A stretch of DNA of 39,838 nt from Faecalicoccus pleomorphus DSM 20574 (lineage in GTDB: Bacteria; Bacillota_I; Bacilli_A; Erysipelotrichales; Erysipelotrichaceae): the NCBI RefSeq assembly GCF_000420345.1, contig NZ_ATUT01000019.1, positions 1-39,838 of the forward strand, written 5' to 3'. Of this stretch, positions 14,949 to 23,223 are shown in pieces. Positions within the stretch are counted from its first letter, which is position 1; each line of letters begins with the position of its first letter. The notes under the pieces were generated by a model. The model saw only the letters and a program-made list of their open reading frames with translations, was not told the DNA's origin and did no database searches. The position numbers and the translations under genes are program-made.

Positions 14949-14977
14949 TTGTCAAAGGCATCATTCTTCGCTATAAT
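14949..14977 (+). promoter_or_regulatory. tRNA-Leu promoter
   Basis: -35 TTGTCA (14949-14954), 17-bp spacer, -10 TATAAT (14972-14977), with the tRNA starting 13 bases downstream of the -10. Confidence 0.85.
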
Positions 14978-14989
14978 AAGAAAGCAAAT

Positions 14990-15075
14990 GAGGCCGTGGT
15001 GGAATCGGCAGACACGCTACTTTGAGGGGGTAGTGAGCTTAGCTCGTGTGCGTTCAAGTCGCATCGGCCTCACCA
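14990..15075 (+). tRNA. tRNA-Leu (GAG)
   Basis: 86 nt with encoded CCA. The acceptor arms GAGGCCG (14990-14996) and CGGCCTC (15065-15071) pair fully. The anticodon stem CTACT/GGTAG encloses loop TTGAGGG, giving anticodon GAG for CUC/CUU codons. The long variable arm (TGAGC-TTA-GCTCG) marks a class II leucine tRNA. The T loop reads TTCAAGT. It is a single-tRNA unit with its own promoter and terminator. Confidence 0.97.
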
Positions 15076-15083
15076 TCGCATTC

Positions 15084-15119
15084 AACCAGTCTTTTTAAAC
15101 AAGACTGGTTTTTATTTTT
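15084..15119 (+). terminator. tRNA-Leu terminator
   Basis: Ten-bp stem AACCAGTCTT/AAGACTGGTT (15084-15093, 15101-15110) followed by a T-rich tail (TTTTTATTTTT). It overlaps the end of the convergent rlmD gene; the minus side has no comparable T run. Confidence 0.88.
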
Positions 15120-16407
15120 CTAATAGACAAACACATTCTAAACCATTGGTATGACAGAACATATCCACCGGCTGTACCACCTTACAGTGATATCCAGTTT
15201 CTTCAAATAACTTTACATCTCTTACCAGTGTATTTGGATTACAGGAAATATAGACGACTCGTTTTGGATGCAGTCCGGTAATATGACAAATACCTGCTTC
15301 GCTTAATCCTTTTCTTGGTGGATCCACAAAGACAACATCTGTTTCTTCTTTATATTTTTGCACAAAAATGCTGGCATCTTCACATACAAAATCAATGTTG
15401 GATAATTGATTGAGTTGCGCATTCTTTTTTGCGTTTTCCACGGCTTCCGGTACAATTTCCACACCTGTTACTTTCTTGACATACGGCGCAATGACACAAC
15501 CAATCGTACCTACGCCGGAATATAGATCGATCACACGATCTTCCTTGGACAAGTTTGCCAAATGAATAGCCTGTAAGTAAAGAACTTCCATCTGTTTCGA
15601 ATTAACCTGAAAGAAAGATTTAAAATGTAATTGTATCTTTTGCGACATACATGTCTGGTGCATTGATTCTAAACCATAGAGCACACGATAAGAATCCCCC
15701 AGTATCACATTATCTTCACGATCATTTTTATTAAAAAGGATGGATACTACATTCTTAAAGCTTTCTGTAATCTTCTTGACCAAAGCATCCACATGATTCT
15801 CTTTGCCGATAAAAACGATCTGCACTTGTCCTTGCACATTGGATCGTATCAGTACGTGACGTAATGTCTTTGCACTTTTGACATTCATGTTTGCCTTTAT
15901 AAACTGATAAACCTCATTGATTTCTTTTGATTGAATCACGCAAGAATCGCAATCCACAATAGAATTGGAATGAGGTCGATAAAACCCCATATAGACTGTA
16001 TCATTGATGACTTGTATTGGAAACTGTGCTTTATTTCGATAATAAAAAGGATCTTGCATACCCAGTGTATCCTTGATCGTGCAATCCAGATGATTTCTTA
16101 TAAAGAGCTGGCGCACATACTCTGTTTTTATATCCAGTTGTTTTGTATAGGCAAGATGTTGAAAACAACATCCGCCACATTGGCTGGCCTTAGGGCACTT
16201 TGGCTCTACTCTATCCTTAGAAACAATCTGTAGTTCTTCGATCTTTCCAAACGCATATTTCTTTAAGACTTTTACGATTTTGATTCTTGCCTTTTCTTCT
16301 TTTAAAAGACCTGGCACAAAAACAACCTGCCCATCAATACGTACTACACCATAGCCCTGGTTGGTCACATTCAGACACAAAACTTCATAAATCTCATTTT
16401 TTCTCAT
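15112..16407 (-). CDS. rlmD: 23S rRNA (uracil-5-)-methyltransferase, RlmD/RlmCD type
   Basis: A 431-residue SAM-dependent RNA m5U methyltransferase of the RumA/TrmA family. An N-terminal TRAM domain (about 1-60) precedes the [4Fe-4S] cysteines Cys71, Cys77, Cys80 and a fourth in VDCDSC. The Rossmann methyltransferase domain has DLYSGVGTIG, FVDPPRKGL and the catalytic-cysteine motif YISCNPNTLVRDV. A C-terminal glutamate in TNGLECV acts as base in the family. In Gram-positives such enzymes modify U1939 and sometimes U747 of 23S rRNA; the target here is inferred. No SD precedes the ATG at 16407. Its promoter ends six bases upstream and shares -35 bases with the divergent marR promoter. Confidence 0.9.
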   Translation of the reverse strand: MRKNEIYEVLCLNVTNQGYGVVRIDGQVVFVPGLLKEEKARIKIVKVLKKYAFGKIEELQIVSKDRVEPKCPKASQCGGCCFQHLAYTKQLDIKTEYVRQLFIRNHLDCTIKDTLGMQDPFYYRNKAQFPIQVINDTVYMGFYRPHSNSIVDCDSCVIQSKEINEVYQFIKANMNVKSAKTLRHVLIRSNVQGQVQIVFIGKENHVDALVKKITESFKNVVSILFNKNDREDNVILGDSYRVLYGLESMHQTCMSQKIQLHFKSFFQVNSKQMEVLYLQAIHLANLSKEDRVIDLYSGVGTIGCVIAPYVKKVTGVEIVPEAVENAKKNAQLNQLSNIDFVCEDASIFVQKYKEETDVVFVDPPRKGLSEAGICHITGLHPKRVVYISCNPNTLVRDVKLFEETGYHCKVVQPVDMFCHTNGLECVCLLEK

Positions 16408-16413
16408 AGCGTT

Positions 16414-16442
16414 ATTTTAACTTTTTTTAAGTCTATTGACAA
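16414..16442 (-). promoter_or_regulatory. rlmD promoter (leaderless geometry)
   Basis: Minus-strand -35 TTGTCA (16437-16442), 17-bp spacer, -10 TAAAAT (16414-16419), six bases (AACGCT), then ATG. This is the clearest leaderless-type promoter in the window. Confidence 0.8.
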
Positions 16443-16463
16443 TCCTATCAAATGACATATAAT
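16436..16463 (+). promoter_or_regulatory. marR-ABC exporter promoter
   Basis: Consensus -35 TTGACA (16436-16441), 16-bp spacer, consensus -10 TATAAT (16458-16463). Five -35 bases are shared with the -35 of the divergent rlmD promoter. Confidence 0.88.
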
Positions 16464-16464
16464 T

Positions 16465-16500
16465 ATATAGCAAACTATATTTTTATATAGCAAGCTATAT
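16465..16500. promoter_or_regulatory. tandem palindromic operator, probably for the MarR protein
   Basis: Two copies of the inverted repeat ATATAG-CAAR-CTATAT lie at 16465-16480 and 16485-16500, with a 20-bp period. They directly follow the -10 box and cover the expected start site. This suits autorepression by a dimeric MarR regulator, two dimers on one face of the helix. The assignment to the adjacent regulator is inference from position. Confidence 0.72.
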
Positions 16501-16516
16501 TTTAAGGAGGTGTTGG

Positions 16517-16960
16517 ATGAACCGAAGAAAATATGGTTACGGTTTCTATTTCAAGTGTATTCAATCATCAATTGAAAAACACATGAATGAAACATTAAAG
16601 GATTTTGATTTGACAATGTCACAAGAAAAGGTGCTTCGGTTTTTACGATGGACAAAGCTGGAAAAAGTATCCCAGAAAGATATCGAAGAGTTTTATCACA
16701 TCTCCAATCCAACGGTAACAGGAATATTGAATCGCTTGGAACAAAAGGGATACATTCGCCGTGTGATCAGTGAAAGCGATAAACGCGTTCATTACATTGA
16801 GTCCACCGAAAAAGCCTTAGAGTTGGAAAAAGCTGTACAGCGAAGTGTCAAACTCATAGAAGCAAAACTCGTCGAAGGCTTACAGCCCGATGAGAAAGAG
16901 ATGTTGTTTATCCTTTTAGAGAAAGTAACCAATAACGTAATTGAAAAGGAGGAAGAGTAA
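16517..16960 (+). CDS. MarR-family transcriptional regulator
   Basis: A 147-residue winged-helix regulator. N- and C-terminal helices for dimerisation flank a wHTH: KVSQKDIEEFYHISNPTVTGILNRLEQKGYIRR (about 53-86), followed by the wing SESDKRVHYIE. AAGGAGGTG provides a strong SD. It is the first gene of an operon with the two ABC half-transporters, which start two bases after its stop. This is the usual layout for drug- or lipid-responsive MarR repressors controlling an exporter. The operator candidates upstream imply autoregulation. The inducer is unknown. Confidence 0.92.
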   Translation: MNRRKYGYGFYFKCIQSSIEKHMNETLKDFDLTMSQEKVLRFLRWTKLEKVSQKDIEEFYHISNPTVTGILNRLEQKGYIRRVISESDKRVHYIESTEKALELEKAVQRSVKLIEAKLVEGLQPDEKEMLFILLEKVTNNVIEKEEE

Positions 16961-16962
16961 AT

Positions 16963-18702
16963 ATGTTAAAAACATTGATGGCTCAAATCAAAGAATACAA
17001 GATCAATACGATCAAGTCTCCGCTTTATGTCATCATTGAAGTTATCATGGAAGTCCTGATTCCCTTTCTGATGTCTATTCTGGTCGATCAAGGTATCGAA
17101 CAAGGAAATATGGATATCGTTTGGAAAATCGGCGGTACTATGGTTGCCTGTGCCTTTATCGGACTGTGGGCCGGTGCACAAAGTGGAAAACATGCCGCGA
17201 TTGCCAGCAGTGGTTTTGCGAAAAATCTTCGTAAAGCGGAATATGAAAACATTCAAAAGTTTGCCTTCAGCAACATCGACCAATATTCAACCGGAGGGTT
17301 AATCACACGTATGATGACTGATGTCACCAATGTACAGATGGCCTTTCAGATGATCATTCGTGTCTGTGTTCGAGCCCCATTTATGTTGATTGCTGCTTTA
17401 GGCATGTGCTTCTTTATCAACTTTCAACTATCTTTAGTATTTGTCGTTGTCATTATCTTTTTAGGGATTGCCTTATTTGCGGTCAGCTTTGTCGTTCACC
17501 CTATCTTTGAAAAGATGTTTAGAAAATACGATGCCTTAAATGCTTCTGTACAGGAAAATATCAGCGGCATTCGTGTTGTCAAAGCGTATGTCCGCAGTAA
17601 ATTTGAAACTCAAAAATTTCATAAAGAAAGTGGCGATATTTACCACATTCAGATGAAAGCTGAAAAAATCCTGATTTGGAACATGCCTTTGATGCAGTTA
17701 AGTATGTATGGTGCCATTTTGATGATTTCCTGGTTTGGGGCGCATATGATCGTTGGTTCTTCACTAACAACCGGTGAATTGATGTCTTTGTTTACTTATA
17801 CGGCCAACATCTTAATGTCTTTGATGATGTTTAGTATGGTCTTTGTCATGGTCGTTATGTCCATTGCCAGTGGTGAGCGTATTGCGCAGGTTATCAATCA
17901 GAAAAGTGATCTGGTTTCTCCTGAAAACGGCATCAAAGAAATCAAAAACGGACAAATCGATTTTGAAGATGTTTACTTTGAATACACCAACATTCAAGAT
18001 GAAGCCAATTATGTCTTAGACAATATCGATCTGCATATCCCAAGTGGCTCGACTTTAGGAATCTTGGGAGCTACCGGATCGGCCAAATCATCATTGGTAC
18101 AGTTGATCCCAAGACTTTACGATGTAACTGGCGGAAGCGTAAAAGTAGCCGGTATCGATGTTCGTGATTACGATCTGGAAAGTCTAAGAAACAGTGTGGC
18201 CATGGTTCTTCAAAAGAACGTATTGTTTTCCGGAACCATTAAAGAAAATATGCGCTGGGGTGATCCAAATGCTACCGATGAAGAAATCGAAGAAGCTTGT
18301 AAATTAGCACAGGCCGATGAATTTATTCAGAAAATGCCGGATAAATACGATACGTACATCGAACAAGGTGGAACCAACGTTTCTGGTGGACAGCGTCAGC
18401 GTTTATGTATCGCGCGTGCGATCTTGAAAAAACCAAAAATCTTGATTTTGGATGATTCGACCAGCGCTGTCGATACTAAAACCGATGCCTTGATTCGTCA
18501 GGCTTTCATGGAAAAAATTCCGGATACGACACGGATCATCATTTCACAGCGTGTCAGTTCCATTCAGGACTCGGATCAGATCCTTGTGTTGGATGAGGGA
18601 CATATTTCCGGATTAGGAACACACGAAGAATTGTTGAAGACCAACAAGCTCTATCGTGAAACTTTCCAGGAACAACAGAAAGGAGGCAGTTTAAGTGAAT
18701 AA
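16963..18702 (+). CDS. heterodimeric ABC exporter subunit with degenerate ATPase site
   Basis: A 579-residue half-transporter: six-helix type IV TMD (about 1-310) followed by an NBD. The nucleotide site is atypical. Walker A is GATGSAKSS (Ala in place of the last Gly), Walker B is LILDDSTSAVD (Asp in place of the catalytic Glu), and the switch His is Gln (SQRVSS). The signature VSGGQ is intact. The same set of changes defines the non-catalytic partner in BmrC/BmrD- and TM287/288-type exporters. Its stop overlaps the start of the next gene. The substrate, perhaps drugs, peptides or lipids, is not determined. Confidence 0.93.
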   Translation: MLKTLMAQIKEYKINTIKSPLYVIIEVIMEVLIPFLMSILVDQGIEQGNMDIVWKIGGTMVACAFIGLWAGAQSGKHAAIASSGFAKNLRKAEYENIQKFAFSNIDQYSTGGLITRMMTDVTNVQMAFQMIIRVCVRAPFMLIAALGMCFFINFQLSLVFVVVIIFLGIALFAVSFVVHPIFEKMFRKYDALNASVQENISGIRVVKAYVRSKFETQKFHKESGDIYHIQMKAEKILIWNMPLMQLSMYGAILMISWFGAHMIVGSSLTTGELMSLFTYTANILMSLMMFSMVFVMVVMSIASGERIAQVINQKSDLVSPENGIKEIKNGQIDFEDVYFEYTNIQDEANYVLDNIDLHIPSGSTLGILGATGSAKSSLVQLIPRLYDVTGGSVKVAGIDVRDYDLESLRNSVAMVLQKNVLFSGTIKENMRWGDPNATDEEIEEACKLAQADEFIQKMPDKYDTYIEQGGTNVSGGQRQRLCIARAILKKPKILILDDSTSAVDTKTDALIRQAFMEKIPDTTRIIISQRVSSIQDSDQILVLDEGHISGLGTHEELLKTNKLYRETFQEQQKGGSLSE

Positions 18703-20557
18703 GACAAAAAACAACGGACTTTCTCGTATCATCAAAGTCACGATTTCAAATTATAAACTGGCCTGCTTCTTTATCTTGATCTTTATTTTAATTAGCTGTT
18801 TTGCCAATGTATATGGATCCACTTTCCTAAAAGATTTGATTGACGTGTATATCGTACCGATGTTAAGTCAGGATACACCGGATTTTGAACCGCTGGTACA
18901 AGCGTTATTGACATTGTTGAGTATTTATGTGGCCGGTATTCTTTGTACCTATTTATACAACCGTATTCTGTTGAATGTTGCCTTAGGTACCTTACGTGAT
19001 ACTCGTGACCACTTGTTTGAACATATGGAAACCTTGCCGATCGGCTATTTTGATACCCATGCACATGGCGATATCATGTCGATCTATACCAACGATACCG
19101 ACACTCTTCGTCAGCTGTTGACGATGGCTGTACCGCAGATGATCGTAAGTATCGTGACCATGATTTCCGTTTTGATCTCCATGTTGATTCTGGATATCCC
19201 TTTGACAATCGTTGCGATTGTGATGGCCGTTATCATGATCATCGTATCTCGCTTTATCACTTCCCGCTCCGGCCGATATTTCCGCGCCCAGCAGGATGAT
19301 TTAGGAAAAGTCAACGGATTTATTGAAGAGATGGTCGAAGGAAGCAAGGTCATCAAAGTCTTCTGTCATGAAGAACAAAGCTTAAAAGACTTTAATGTGG
19401 TCAACGATCAGTTGTTTAAAGCCAGTGCCAATGCGAATATGTTTGCCAATATTTTGATGCCGATCATCGGAAACTTAGGCTATTTAAGCTATGTTTTGAC
19501 TGCCATTATCGGATCCTTACTGGCACTTAATGGAATCGGTGGTTTAACGTTAGGTACAATTGCCGCTTTCTTACAGTTGAACCGTTCTTTCAATAACCCG
19601 ATTGGTCAGATTTCGCAACAGATCAACTCCGTTGTCATGGCCGCTGCCGGTGCTTCTCGTATCTTTGAACTGATCGATACACCAAGCGAGGTCGATGACG
19701 GAAAAGTCACTTTGACCAATGTGGAAATTCATGAAGATGGCTCGCTTAGCGAGACAGATAAAAATACCGGACATTGGTGCTGGCGTCACCCAAGAGAAGA
19801 TGGCAGTGTTGAACTGGTTCCATTAAAAGGGGATGTACGTTTCCACGATGTCATCTTTGGCTACAATGAAAAGAAAACGATTTTACACGACATCAATCTA
19901 TTTGCCAAACCAGGTGAAAAAATTGCCTTTGTCGGTGCAACCGGTGCCGGTAAGACAACGATCACCAATTTGATCAACCGTTTCTATGATATTCAAAACG
20001 GATCGATCACCTACGATGGTATCGATATCAAACTGATCAAAAAAGATGATCTAAGACGTTCTTTAGGTATCGTATTGCAGGATACAAACTTATTTACCGG
20101 AACGATCATGGATAACATTCGATATGGTAAACTGGATGCGACCGATGATGAATGTATCAAAGCAGCAAAACTTGCCAATGCGCATGAATTCATCAAGCAT
20201 TTAGATCACGGCTATCAAACGATGATCACAGGCTCCGGCACATCGCTTTCACAGGGACAGAAACAGTTATTGTCCATTGCCCGTGCTGCCGTTGCCAATC
20301 CACCGGTATTGATTTTGGATGAAGCCACTTCATCCATCGACACACATACGGAACGTATCGTGCAGGATGGTATGGATAAGCTGATGCAGGGACGAACAGT
20401 ATTTGTCATAGCCCACCGTTTGAGTACCATTCAAAACAGTGATGCGATCATGGTATTGGAAAATGGTCGAATCATTGAGCGAGGAAGCCATGATGATTTG
20501 ATCCAACAAAAAGGAACGTACTATCAGTTATATACCGGTGCCTTCGAATTAGAATAA
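18695..20557 (+). CDS. heterodimeric ABC exporter subunit with consensus ATPase site
   Basis: A 620-residue partner of the preceding subunit. The six-helix TMD (about 15-330) is followed by a roughly 40-residue insert before the NBD (TDKNTGHWCWRHPREDGS), typical of the BmrD/TM288 side. Walker A GATGAGKTT, Walker B LILDEATSSID and switch AHRLST are all consensus, but the signature is LSQGQ rather than LSGGQ. It thus supplies the working Walker site and the weak signature, complementary to its partner. The start is GTG at 18695 with AAAGGAGG upstream, overlapping the previous gene by eight bases. Confidence 0.93.
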   Translation: MNKTKNNGLSRIIKVTISNYKLACFFILIFILISCFANVYGSTFLKDLIDVYIVPMLSQDTPDFEPLVQALLTLLSIYVAGILCTYLYNRILLNVALGTLRDTRDHLFEHMETLPIGYFDTHAHGDIMSIYTNDTDTLRQLLTMAVPQMIVSIVTMISVLISMLILDIPLTIVAIVMAVIMIIVSRFITSRSGRYFRAQQDDLGKVNGFIEEMVEGSKVIKVFCHEEQSLKDFNVVNDQLFKASANANMFANILMPIIGNLGYLSYVLTAIIGSLLALNGIGGLTLGTIAAFLQLNRSFNNPIGQISQQINSVVMAAAGASRIFELIDTPSEVDDGKVTLTNVEIHEDGSLSETDKNTGHWCWRHPREDGSVELVPLKGDVRFHDVIFGYNEKKTILHDINLFAKPGEKIAFVGATGAGKTTITNLINRFYDIQNGSITYDGIDIKLIKKDDLRRSLGIVLQDTNLFTGTIMDNIRYGKLDATDDECIKAAKLANAHEFIKHLDHGYQTMITGSGTSLSQGQKQLLSIARAAVANPPVLILDEATSSIDTHTERIVQDGMDKLMQGRTVFVIAHRLSTIQNSDAIMVLENGRIIERGSHDDLIQQKGTYYQLYTGAFELE

Positions 20558-20563
20558 AAAAAG

Positions 20564-20609
20564 ATAGAACTTGCCAAGATCTAAAATCTTGCACAAGTTC
20601 TATTTTTTT
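20564..20609 (+). terminator. terminator of marR-ABC operon
   Basis: Two-part hairpin: outer stem ATAGAACTTG/CAAGTTCTAT (20564-20573, 20594-20603) and inner stem CAAGAT/ATCTTG, followed by seven T. Confidence 0.9.
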
Positions 20610-20628
20610 GTTTTATCTTTATGTATGA

Positions 20629-20657
20629 CAAAAGCCCTCCATCAAACAGAGGGCTTT
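20629..20657 (-). terminator. terminator of tandem degV operon
   Basis: Nine-bp stem AAAGCCCTC/GAGGGCTTT (20631-20639, 20649-20657), followed on the minus strand by TTTTGTC. It lies just past the end of the second degV gene. Confidence 0.82.
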
Positions 20658-20660
20658 CTA

Positions 20661-21512
20661 TTATGCATTTTCATTAAAGACTTGTAAGGCCAGGCAGCCT
20701 AAACCGGTATGAATGCCTACGGCACTGACCAAATCAATGATCTTTACTTTAGCGCCATCAAATGACTTTTGTATTTTTTGCGCATAATCAACAGCAGCAT
20801 CCAATACATCGACATGAGCAACGATAAAAGTAAAATCCGAAAGAACACCTTTTTCCTTTATAAATTCAATCACTCGATCCTGGGCTTTTGACATGGTTCT
20901 GACTTTTGCCAATACATCAACACGCCCCTTAGTCTTTTTATCCAAATACAAAACCGGCTTGATTTTTAACAGGCCGCCTAAAACAGCCGCTGTCGGTGTT
21001 AGTCTTCCCCCTCGTTTCATATGGTGAAGATCATCACACAATAAAATGGTTTCGCAGCTTTGGGCAATACGCTCCAGACGGGCAATAGTCTCTTCAATCG
21101 TATGACCGGATTCAATCATCTCCTTGGCAATCTCGATCATTCTACCCTGTACAACCGCGGTAACATAACAATCTACGCCATAAAACTGTAAATTGGCTTC
21201 CTTGGCCATCATTTCCAAGGTATCATACGTGCTGGATAAACCTTTACAGATAGGTACACAGAATACCGCATCATAGCCTTCCTTTTTTAAATCTTCAAAA
21301 AGATCTTCAATCAAACCTGGTTTTGGCAGACTTGTCTTCATCAAGATTTGTTCATGTAGATTTTCAATAACCTTGGCATAGGGAATAGTGACATACTCAT
21401 CATAGGAATTACCATTATATTCGATCTGTAAAGGAAGACAATAGATTCCCCGTTCTTTCCAATAGTCCGGATCATGTCCGGTACCGGTATCCGTTACAAA
21501 TGCGATTTTCAT
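20661..21512 (-). CDS. DegV family fatty-acid-binding protein
   Basis: A 283-residue DegV (EDD fold) protein. The family binds fatty acids and, as FakB, presents them to the kinase FakA. Family marks are the N-terminal VTDTGTG, KTSLPKPG (about 58-66), CKGLSSTYDT, HHMKRGGRLTPTAAVLGGLLKIKPVL and a C-terminal VGIHTGLGCLA. It follows the upstream degV directly (TAAATG) and is a diverged paralogue of it. No FakA-like kinase is in the window. Confidence 0.9.
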   Translation of the reverse strand: MKIAFVTDTGTGHDPDYWKERGIYCLPLQIEYNGNSYDEYVTIPYAKVIENLHEQILMKTSLPKPGLIEDLFEDLKKEGYDAVFCVPICKGLSSTYDTLEMMAKEANLQFYGVDCYVTAVVQGRMIEIAKEMIESGHTIEETIARLERIAQSCETILLCDDLHHMKRGGRLTPTAAVLGGLLKIKPVLYLDKKTKGRVDVLAKVRTMSKAQDRVIEFIKEKGVLSDFTFIVAHVDVLDAAVDYAQKIQKSFDGAKVKIIDLVSAVGIHTGLGCLALQVFNENA

Positions 21513-22379
21513 TTAATCGGCCCCCTTCACCTTTTTACAATACTGAAAAGCAACCGAACCAAGTCCGGTATGAGCGGCAATGACACTGCAGATCGATTCT
21601 CTTTCGATCTTGACATCTTTTCCGATCAAAGCCTGTAATTCTTCCACGCATAGCTTTGCGTTTTCTTCTGATGCGGAATCCAGGACAAAATATACGCAAT
21701 CTCCTGCCTCTTTGGCACCCTTGGCAGTCAGCTTAGCCGCCTTGGAAATAGCTTTGGCCATGGTACGAACCTTATCGCAGGTCCCTACTTTTCCTTCCGA
21801 ATTCTTGCTGACTTCAAGAATCGGTTTAATTTTCAACATGCCGGCCAGTTTGGCAGCCATCGGTGTCAAACGTCCACCACGAGCTAAATGATTCAAGTCT
21901 TCCGGAATCAAAAAGCCCTGTGAATGCTCTACGACAGCCTGTAAACGATGAATGATTTCATCTGGTACATAACCTTTATCATTTAACTTGGCAGCACTGA
22001 TCGCCAAATATTTTTCCACGCTTAATGTCGTATAAATATCAAGTGTATGTACCTTGATTTCATGCCATTTGGCACTGGCCTGTATAGCCTGATTGGTCCC
22101 CGATAAACCGCTGGATAACGTGACTGCCACAACATCGGTCACGCCTTCTTTTTTATATTGATCAAAAAGCTCTTCGATCATGCCTAAAGGTGGCATGCTG
22201 GTTTGCGGTAAATAGCCTTTATCGATCAAATCATATAACTGTTCTGTCGTTAGATCGATACCGTCTAAATACGTTTTATTTTCTACAATGACCTGTAAAG
22301 GCAAATAATCTAAGTGGTACTGTGCTGCCTCTTCTTTGGTCAAGCCACAGCCACTGTCTGTCAATACTCTTACTTTCAT
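21513..22379 (-). CDS. DegV family fatty-acid-binding protein
   Basis: A 288-residue DegV protein, first gene of a two-gene degV operon. It carries LTDSGCGL, QTSMPPLG (about 58-65), SSGLSGTNQA, EDLNHLARGGRLTPMAAKLAGMLKIKPIL and IAAHTGLGSVA, the usual fatty-acid-binding pocket signatures. A GGAGAG SD precedes the ATG. Tandem DegV genes often differ in acyl chain preference (saturated versus unsaturated), which would be one reason to keep both; this is inference. Confidence 0.92.
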   Translation of the reverse strand: MKVRVLTDSGCGLTKEEAAQYHLDYLPLQVIVENKTYLDGIDLTTEQLYDLIDKGYLPQTSMPPLGMIEELFDQYKKEGVTDVVAVTLSSGLSGTNQAIQASAKWHEIKVHTLDIYTTLSVEKYLAISAAKLNDKGYVPDEIIHRLQAVVEHSQGFLIPEDLNHLARGGRLTPMAAKLAGMLKIKPILEVSKNSEGKVGTCDKVRTMAKAISKAAKLTAKGAKEAGDCVYFVLDSASEENAKLCVEELQALIGKDVKIERESICSVIAAHTGLGSVAFQYCKKVKGAD

Positions 22380-22403
22380 TTTGACTCTCCATTCTTTGGC
22401 TAT

Positions 22404-22432
22404 ATGGTATCACGATATCTGGCTTTTCTCAA
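22404..22432 (-). promoter_or_regulatory. promoter of tandem degV operon
   Basis: -35 TTGAGA (22427-22432), 17-bp spacer, -10 TACCAT (22404-22409) with extended TGA. Confidence 0.6.
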
Positions 22433-22461
22433 TCGTGCTCCCCTTGGAATCCCAAAATTCC

Positions 22462-22480
22462 CCCTGTCATTTTGACAGGG
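22462..22480. promoter_or_regulatory. palindromic operator candidate at the FtsX-type ABC promoter
   Basis: Perfect inverted repeat CCCTGTCA-TTT-TGACAGGG (8-bp arms, 22462-22469 and 22473-22480) overlapping the -35 region of the promoter below. No T run follows, so it is more likely a protein-binding site than a terminator. No regulator gene is adjacent. Confidence 0.6.
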
Positions 22481-22492
22481 CCATGGTATAAT
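22464..22492 (+). promoter_or_regulatory. promoter of FtsX-type ABC operon
   Basis: -10 TATAAT (22487-22492) with extended TGG. The best -35 at 17 bp is CTGTCA (22464-22469). An exact TTGACA at 22472 lies only 9 bp from the -10 and is therefore not usable with it. Confidence 0.65.
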
Positions 22493-22518
22493 TGTAGTAA
22501 CAATACAGAGGTGTTTTT

Positions 22519-23223
22519 ATGGCCGGTTTTATTACATTTGAGGATGTCAGAAAAACATATACAATGGGAGAAATCAAGATTCATGCGCTGGATGGCGTAT
22601 CTTTTTCCATTGATCAAGGTGAGTTTGTCATTATCGCCGGTGCCAGTGGAGCCGGTAAGAGTACGATCTTAAATCTTTTAGGCGGCATGGATACTGTCAC
22701 CGAAGGAAAGATCATCGTCGATCATCAAACGATCAGTGCCTATAACGAAAAAGAGCTGACACTGTATCGTCGCTATGATGTCGGTTTTGTCTTTCAGTTT
22801 TATAACCTGGTACAAAATCTAACGCTCAAAGAAAATGTAGAACTTGCCACACAAATTTGTAAAAATCCTTTAGATATAGAAGAAACCATACGATCTGTTG
22901 GATTGGAAGAAAGAATGGATAACTTTCCGAGTCAACTTTCCGGTGGTGAACAACAACGTGTTGCGATTGCCAGAGCACTGGCCAAAAATCCAAAGCTTTT
23001 ACTTTGTGACGAACCAACAGGGGCTCTTGACTACAAAACAGGAAAACAAGTCTTGAAAGTCTTACAGGATACTTGTCGCAAACAAAAGAAGACAGTTGTT
23101 GTCATCACACACAATCTTGCCTTAACGCCGATGGGCGATAAAGTCATCAAAGTAAGGAGCGGAAAGATCGACTCGATTGAAATCAATCCTTCTCCAATGG
23201 ATATTGATCAGATTGAATACTGA
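22519..23223 (+). CDS. LolD/MacB-type ABC transporter ATP-binding protein
   Basis: A 234-residue ATPase for an FtsX-like permease. Walker A is GASGAGKST (about 39-47), followed by the Q-loop [10 protein letters not shown], signature [15 protein letters not shown], Walker [13 protein letters not shown] and switch His VITHN. The [12 protein letters not shown] stretch is typical of the LolD/BceA/MacB class, whose permeases work by mechanotransmission rather than by moving cargo across the membrane. An AGAGGTG SD precedes the ATG. The stop overlaps the permease start (TGATG). Confidence 0.95.
   Translation: MAGFITFEDVRKTYTMGEIKIHALDGVSFSIDQGEFVIIAGASGAGKSTILNLLGGMDTVTEGKIIVDHQTISAYNEKELTLYRRYDVGFVFQFYNLVQNLTLKENVELATQICKNPLDIEETIRSVGLEERMDNFPSQLSGGEQQRVAIARALAKNPKLLLCDEPTGALDYKTGKQVLKVLQDTCRKQKKTVVVITHNLALTPMGDKVIKVRSGKIDSIEINPSPMDIDQIEY

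Noticed and set aside
22472-22477. Exact TTGACA as -35 for the FtsX-type ABC operon
   Set aside because: It is only 9 bp from the TATAAT box. It belongs to the palindrome; CTGTCA at 17 bp is the better -35.
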